From Porpolomopsis calyptriformis (taxonomy: Eukaryota > Basidiomycota > Agaricomycetes > Agaricales > Hygrophoraceae), in NCBI GenBank assembly GCA_951640195.1, contig OX621170.1, forward strand, positions 1,612,001 to 1,676,000: a stretch of DNA of 64,000 bases. Direction: 5' to 3'. The notes beneath the pieces are model-generated. The model saw only the letters and a list, made by a program, of their open reading frames with translations. It had not been told where the DNA came from and did no database searches. Numbering within the stretch: position 1 is the stretch's first letter; each line of letters opens with the position of its first letter. The translations under genes and the position numbers were made by a program. Shown in pieces: positions 58,138 through 64,000 of the stretch.

Positions 58138-60446
58138 TCTTCTGAGTCCGAGTTGCTGCTTGATTGTTCATTATCACTTTCGACATTTCTGCGAAATGTG
58201 GTGAGTGTTTCTTCTGCATGTTCTCCCTCCATCTCCTCTCCAAGCTTAGGATCAGAGAGCGTTTCCTCTGATTTGGTACCAAACCCAGGTGGATCACCCC
58301 ACGTCATCCAACCGTTCTTCTGCAAATCCGACAGATGTTTTCCAGCTAAGTCCCACCACTCCTGATTGATGCCAAAGTCAAAAGGGGCCTGAGTTGGCAG
58401 TGCGCTTGACTTGCGGCCAGAATGATGAATCCTGATCGCAACAAATCCTTCACGGCTTTTGGCATCCAAGCTAGTCCACCAGAGCTCGTGTAGCTCATGG
58501 AACACATTTGACATCTAGGTAATTATTCAGTTCCAGATATTCGGTATGTTTTTATACTTACCTCAACTGAGCGCCATTCAGGTTCCATCACCTCGAAGAA
58601 CTTTATATTGTTGAGTGACGTATTTCCTTCCATCCCATTCAAACTTGCCATCCGCTGCTTCCAGTTATTTTTTGACTCGTCACTGTCCTCTTCAGGGCCT
58701 GAAGCTTCATCCGATGCAAAGTCAGGGTGGATGAATGGTGTTGGATCAATGTGCCATCTTTTAATGTATGCTTCAACTCCGTTTATGAGACGATTCATTT
58801 TCTATGCCCAGTTCACAGTGAGGGTTGCGCAATAGGCACAGATGTGAGGTACGTACATCCTCACGCCTTCCTTTCCAACGGTTCTTGCGGTTCTGTTTAA
58901 CTCCTTTTGCAGCTTTTACTGGGTCACTCTCTTTCTTCCATGCATCCTTGAAGCTGTTGAATGATCCTTTCGCCATCATTACCAGCGTAGACTTGTCCCA
59001 AACGATGTGGGGCACCGCTAGCTCAGGTGCAGGACTTTTCTGAGCCTGACGCATAGTAAGTCATCTAATCAAATGTTCTTCTATAAGAAACTTACGTTTA
59101 TATCCTCCATTACCTCAGATGCGATCTTCTCAATAAGCTGCATGTTGGCGGAGTGAAGGACGCCGTGTTCAAACTGAGGGGTATAATATCTCTCGCCTGT
59201 GTCAGGATTGACACGGTTCTCATTTGGTATAGGCCAGCACTGGCCTTGTGCAGTGTTACACAGTGCACGGAATTTAGATGTGACGAGTTTCTGGAGGGCA
59301 GTAAGTCAGTCATCCTACTTTAGTTGACCTTCACTTACGTGCAAATATTTCTGGGCCTTCTGGGCTGGTTTCGACAGAGTCTCTTTTGGTTTCTTGAGGT
59401 CTTGGGTGAGTAGTTTGTTGGTCTCATTGCTGCTCTCATCGTCACTTTCATTTTCCTTCCCAAGGCGCCCTCTCTTTTTTACATTCACACCCCAACGACC
59501 ACGAGTAGGCCTAGAATTGGTGGAAGCCCTGTGACGGGCAACAGTATGTTCATTCATATTTGTTTCAAGTGCATTCAACTGCTGATTGAATTTGACGTTG
59601 TCATCTTTGATTGTAGTAATTGTGGAAATGATAAAGTCGAGTTTGCAAGTTACATCAGTGTTCTTAGACACAGATAGTGGTCTGATGGGAGATGCAGAAT
59701 GATCTCGTTGGTGAGATCGTGAATGGGAGTGATGGCTATGCCGTGACAAAGTAGGGGAATAATCCCTATAGGTTCATAGTAAGTATGTGCATTTATCCTA
59801 ACGCAGTTAAATATCAACTTACACGTTTTGATTCCTTGGTGGATGGTGTAAGCTGACGCGTTGATGAGGAGAAGGCTCAAAGTCACTGGATGGATGAAAA
59901 GAAGAAGAAGTAAAGCTACATGACATGGTGAGTATACGTACTTCTGACATGTTGAATCTTCACTTACTTCTGGTTTATTTGCCGATAGTGGTTGCGAATG
60001 GGGGAGGAAGGTAGACGTGGGGCAGAAGCAGGGACAGATGGGGAATGTCCTTGATTACTTGTCCAATATGTGAGTGCATATTTATTTTTAATTGAAGTAT
60101 GAATTATCCTACTCATTTTCTGCTAGTTCACGGCGTTTAGATTTTCTTCTGCCTTTCTTCCTGATGGAGGAAGTGATAGTGAGTGTGTTTTGAACGTTTA
60201 GATGATAACTTACGATTTTTTTACTAGCATTTGCGTTTGATTGGATGGTTCGGCAGGAGGGGAATATGGGGATGGTGCGTGAGGCCCGTCGCGGGTAGGG
60301 TCATGCGAATGTACTGATGCACTTAGTATTACAGGATCGATTGAGGATTGGAAAGGATTTGGCGCAGCTAGCGGCTGTTCGGATGCCAAAGCCAAGAGGC
60401 CCTTACGCATTTGGGGTGACATTGCAGCCCAGGCAATAGGGTCCAC
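58138..60446 (-). CDS. Accessory gene of the second Tnp2-type transposon, unrecognised, spliced
   Basis: Convergent with the transposase, 80 bp apart. Starts near MDPIAWAAMSPQMRKGLLAL (60446). Blocks in order: a Pro/Ser-rich part; RSHQRDHSASPIRP and a coil TTIKDDNVKFNQQLNALETN (59700-59540); VKKRGRLGKENESDDES; RALCNTAQGQCWPIPNENR (about 59260-59190); AVPHIVWDKSTLVMMAKGSF (about 59010); INGVEAYIKRWHIDPTPF (58790); and a last exon 58514-58138 with FHELHELWWTSLDAKSREGF, ending in an acidic Ser-rich tail. Short GT-AG introns separate the blocks, and several frames are open and unbroken. It could be the DNA-binding partner of the transposase (TnpA-like), but that is inferred from position only. 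Confidence 0.6.
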
Positions 60447-60867
60447 AAAAGGGGGGGGGGGGTTGGCTAGACATGGACTCGACTCATCACAGGTGATTGG
60501 GATGTAGGGGGGGAGGGGGAGGGGGAAATGCGGTGCGCGTAGGAGGGAAGCGTGCAGGACGCGTACTCATGTGAACTGAAGTATAACTGACAATCAGTAA
60601 TTTGACCTAAATGAGAATATCTAAGAAATAGATTGATATAACTAAATTGTTCAGATAGCTTCAGTGAGGTCCATAATGGTGCCTAAACAAGGGAGCAGGT
60701 ATGCGAGAAAATTGAAGAGTAAGCTAGTTATACATTGTACGAGAAGGTTAAGCTAAATGGTCCTAGGTGATGATGCAGGAGAGTGGGTCAACTCAACGTC
60801 TAGCTACCTTTCAAAAAGCTAATAACTAGGGGCTATCTGGGGTCCAGCTAGTTCTTTCTTTAACGCA
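60447..60867. other. Spacer with G-tracts, probable right end of the second Tnp2 element
   Basis: Runs of G at about 60451-60463 and 60508-60530 on the plus strand. The rest is AT-rich without ORFs. No clear terminal repeat found. Confidence 0.5.
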
Positions 60868-60906
60868 GTGAATACCGGTCGCCATGACTGCCGTGATGGC
60901 ACCCAT

Positions 60907-60917
60907 CCGTATATAAA
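60907..60917 (+). promoter_or_regulatory. TATA box of the histidine-rich protein gene
   Basis: CGTATATAAAC about 125 bp before ATG 61039, followed by a pyrimidine/C-rich leader including ten C residues near 60958. Confidence 0.6.
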
Positions 60918-61038
60918 CCTTGCCCGGTCAGGAAGTGATGCTCCTCAGCTGTGCTCACCCCCCCCCCCATTTCTTCACTCGTCTGGTGGTACTGGTTACC
61001 TTAGGACTCTTTATTCGAAAATATTCACGACAATAACA

Positions 61039-62719
61039 ATGGTTCAAAAATCATCTGCTCTCGTGTTGGTCATCGCAGCACTTTCTGCAGCAGCACCCGC
61101 TGCAGCCAACGAATCGTTCGAACCTAGGGACGATAGCACTCTCGACGCTCGCGCACCTCTCTGGTGAGCTCTCTTTTCTTGTCAATTTTAATTTGTTATT
61201 AATTTCTCCTAGGCTTGACTCTCTTGTTCAGCATTACGGCCGTGCCCTTACCACCTTCGCAACTGGTGACCCGACTCCGTATGTTTTTTTTTTTTCATAA
61301 CTAAAAAGCCACTCGTATTGATCTAAATCATCCCCAGGTCAGATCAATACCTCCGCCACGTTCGCAGGGCTAGCAAGCTTGCTACCACTGACGCCGAGGA
61401 TGGGGATGAGGAGGAGGAGGATGATGCACCCCCGTCTAAGCCTGCGACTCCCAAGAAGCCTACGCCTGCCAAGCCTAAATCTACGACTCCCAAGTCTAAG
61501 CCTGCGACTACCCCTGCCAAACCTACGACTACCTCTACGACTACCTCTGCCAAGCCTAAGCCAACGCGCATAATCCTCAAAGGCAAGAAGGTAAAGCCTT
61601 CCAAGGGAGACGATTCTAGTGTAGAGGACGAGGACAAGGACGAGGACGACTCTGTAGAGCGTCGCGGAGAAGGACCCCGGGAACACGACCAATCCCTCTA
61701 TCTGTCCCGCTCTCTTGAAGATGTTACCGACGAACTCGTCGCCCGTGATCCTCCGTCTTTCCCATATCCGATGCAACCGAAGGCTGCCTATCCACCTTCC
61801 CAGATGTGAGTTTGTCGCTCTCCTTGCTTGATAATTCCCACTCACAAACCTTTTTTTTTTCAGGCTACCATACCCCACCCCCGCTGTTCAGGCACCTTTA
61901 ACCGGACTGGCCGCGATGTAAGTCTGTTTCATTCGGTGTTTGGCAGTGGATTGACACCTTGTTGTGCAGGCCTATGGTTGCTGCCCCCGTCGCCCCTGGT
62001 GGGATCCCTACACCCACTCAGAGCCGCAAGCAACTTAGCAAGAGCGACGAGTATGGTCATCACCACGGGCATGGTCATCACCACAAGCATGGTCATCACC
62101 ACCACGAGCATCATCATGACCACAACCACTGTGATCGCCACCACAAGCACCACCACAAGCACCACAAGCACCACGAGCATGACTGTGATCACCACCACAA
62201 GCATCATCATGACCATCACCACTGTGATCGCCACCACAAGCACCACCACAAGCACCACCACAAGCATGACTGTGATCGCCACCACAAGCACCACCACAAG
62301 CACCACCACAAGCATGACTGTGATCGCCACCACGGGCACGGTCATTACCACCACGGGCACGATCATCACAACCGCAAGAACTGTGGTCACCACCGCAAGC
62401 ATCGTCATCATCACTACCACGGCAAGGGTGGCCGCAAGCCCCTCCGACCCGTCCAACCCCCTGTGCTTGCAGCGACTCCCTCGACACTTTCTCTTGGTGC
62501 CACGAATCAACAGCAGTACCAGTCTGTTCCCATCTCGCTGTCCAACCCTAGTGTCTACGGTCCTCAACAGGCAGTCCCTGCTGCTCCCCCGTACCCTTAC
62601 CAACCTGTGTATGCGAGAGAACTCGACGCTCGCGATGTCTGGTAAGGAATATAGAATCCCAATGATGGAAAGCTATACTTATTCTTTTTTTTAGGGAATC
62701 GTTGGAAGAGCTTGATTAA
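61039..62719 (+). CDS. Secreted histidine-rich protein, unknown family
   Basis: Six exons: 61039-61163, 61213-61278, 61338-61805, 61864-61917, 61970-62641 and 62695-62719, all GT-AG and all phase-consistent, giving 469 residues. A signal peptide (MVQKSSALVLVIAALSAAAP, cut near AAA-N) is followed by an acidic run EDGDEEEEDD (about residue 87) and a Lys/Pro/Thr linker (KPATPKKPTPAKPKSTT). Residues about 267-390 are mostly His, Lys and Asp, with the unit HDCDRHH-KHHHKHHHK repeated three times. The C-terminus is a Gln/Pro/Tyr-rich part ending LEELD. LDAR motifs occur near both ends. Such a segment would bind transition metals; the role (metal storage, detoxification or wall protein) is inference. 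Confidence 0.88.
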
Positions 62720-62907
62720 CTGTCACGATAGCCGTTTTTTGTTGAAGTAAATTAGTTCTGAGGTCTCGCACTCTGCGTGAAATGAAATGGAGCCATTCTC
62801 AATAAATTCGGGGATCTGGTATTTCTGAGCTCTTGGTGTCTATAAGCAGTCCTGGTTAACGAGGAAAATGGCTTGTGGTCGTTCAACCGACCCCATCGTT
62901 CACGTCC

Positions 62908-64000
62908 ATGGTCACTACGCTTCACAGGATCGGCCCAAGGACAATCCTGGGCAGATCATTGAACCTTCGGACGACGGCACAATACTCAACCTGCCGTCTG
63001 CACCCACTCTCTCAAATCCGCTTGCGCACACACCCGTGTCTCCCATTCACCCCTCTCTCATCTCGAGCCTACCGGGACTCTGCACCGAGAAATGCTGAAC
63101 ATTCAGAGATCCCCCCGAACGTTCCGCGACCACCACCCGATCTATCCAAGGAGGACTCTGGAGTGGTCACACAGGCTGAGCAACGGCGGAGCGATTGGAA
63201 TATCATAAGAAAGCTCATCACCCACGTTTGGCCACGGAATGATTGGCACACGCGAGGTCGTGTTCTCCTCGGGTTTGGGCTGTTGGTTTCTGGAAAGGTT
63301 TGTCGTAGTCGTTTTTTTTTTTCGTCTCTGTGGTCGATCCAATGTTCTTTTTTTGGTCCCCTTGAAAGGTGTTGAACGTGCAGGTACCACTCATATTCAA
63401 GAATGTTATCGATTCCTTGAATCTAGACATCACTTCCGGTTCAACCGTGTTCACGGTCGTAGGTTCCTTGGTCTTGGGATGTGAGTCGCTAGGCATTTCC
63501 CGCACAAAAGTCTGAATTCACTTTTACCTCCCAATAGATGGTGCCGCTCGGATTGGTGCAACCCTGTTCGGAGAGCTCTTGAACGCTGTCTTTGCCAACA
63601 TCGGACAGCGCGTGATCCGAAAGGTTGCGCGAGAAACATTCGAGCATCTGCTTAATTTGGACCTCAAGTTTCACCTTTCCCGTCAGACTGGAGGGTTGAC
63701 CCGAGCTATTGACCGAGGAACCAAGTGTGTTGTAGATGGCCCTATCTCTCCTTCCCCAGTGATTAACTAATGATACTCGAGAATTCAGAGGGATAACTTT
63801 CCTGTTACAAGCCATCCTCTTCCGAATCGCTCCTACAGCTTTGGAAATTTCAATGGTTTGCGGCATCTTGGTATGAGTTTCTCATACAAAAATGATGTTA
63901 TCTTAAAGTATGATTTCAAGACATATAAATTCGGGTGGGATTTTGCAGCTATCACTGTCACAACTCTAGCGGCATACACCTGGTTCACTGTTCGTACCAC
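62908..64000 (+). CDS. ATM1: Mitochondrial ABC transporter Atm1 (ABCB7 family), 5' part, runs off the window
   Basis: Exports a glutathione-linked sulfur compound from mitochondria for cytosolic iron-sulfur cluster assembly. Exons: 62908-63297, 63369-63480, 63538-63724, 63789-63870 and 63921 to beyond 64000. I choose ATG 62908 because it gives an Arg/Ser/Thr-rich, acid-poor mitochondrial targeting sequence ([20 protein letters not shown]). Then [33 protein letters not shown] (first membrane segments), [41 protein letters not shown] and [12 protein letters not shown], all characteristic of Atm1. The nucleotide-binding domain lies outside. An overlapping frame opening at 62868 is a shadow. Confidence 0.95.

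Noticed and set aside
62088..62330. CRISPR-like regular repeats
   Set aside because: Repeats are coding histidine codons without unique spacers, in a eukaryotic genome.
62035..62487. A minus-strand Cys/Gly/Asp-rich ORF opposite the histidine repeat
   Set aside because: It is the mirror of the HHK codons; the plus strand has a signal peptide and consistent introns.
61929..62603. A minus-strand Val/Leu/Met-rich ORF over the same region
   Set aside because: Another shadow of the His repeat; there is no start context and the hydrophobicity comes from reversed CAC/CAT codons.
62868..63098. ORF starting at 62868 ahead of ATM1
   Set aside because: Wrong frame for Atm1 and no domain; the start at 62908 gives a proper mitochondrial leader.
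1..64000. tRNA, rRNA or other structural RNA genes
   Set aside because: I saw no cloverleaf, A/B box pair or rRNA-like sequence on either strand by eye.

Overview
The window looks like nuclear DNA of a filamentous basidiomycete, probably an agaricomycete. The host genes are broken by many introns of about 45-65 bp. Mobile DNA is dominated by chromodomain Ty3/gypsy retrotransposons, Tnp2-type (CACTA/EnSpm-like) DNA transposons and a Tc1/mariner element, and recognisable host proteins are fungal (Tma46, Cwc2, a DUF2415 WD-type protein, Atm1). No species is assigned.

Bases 1 to about 47,000 are one transposon nest whose insertion order can be read from target-site duplications (TSDs). The outermost layer is a Tnp2 transposon on the minus strand. 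It is split by gypsy element D (5395-44341, TSD CCTTG). D is split by gypsy C (12110-43332, TSD GATGT), C by gypsy A1 (13548-36476, TSD CATGC), A1 by gypsy B (15518-31833, TSD ATTCG), and B by A2 (23051-29418, TSD GGGAG), a second copy of family A in the opposite orientation. Smaller insertions sit in several layers: an LTR-type solo repeat in the Tnp2 element (194-2742), which itself holds a Tc1/mariner element that holds a further insertion; a second copy of that solo LTR in B (20999-21387); short LTR-like insertions in A1 and C; and a 1.7-kb element with its own gene in C.

Every coding region in the nest is broken. Most of the stop codons are explained by C-to-T changes at CpG (CGA to TGA), as expected from decay of methylated repeats. 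Family A carries an extra spliced gene, antisense to pol, between pol and the 3' LTR. It encodes a coiled-coil protein with a cysteine cluster and is open in A2. Family B carries a different extra ORF region, in the sense direction, in the same post-pol position.

Bases 47,440 to 53,660 hold a compact host block: an aminoglycoside-phosphotransferase-like pseudogene split by a 233-bp scrap of family A integrase, TMA46 (plus), CWC2 (minus, convergent with TMA46, 65 bp apart) and a DUF2415 gene (plus, divergent from CWC2). Bases 54,090-60,450 hold a second, different Tnp2-type transposon with two convergent genes. Bases 60,900-64,000 hold a gene for a secreted protein with a very histidine-rich segment and the 5' part of the mitochondrial ABC transporter gene ATM1, which runs off the window.
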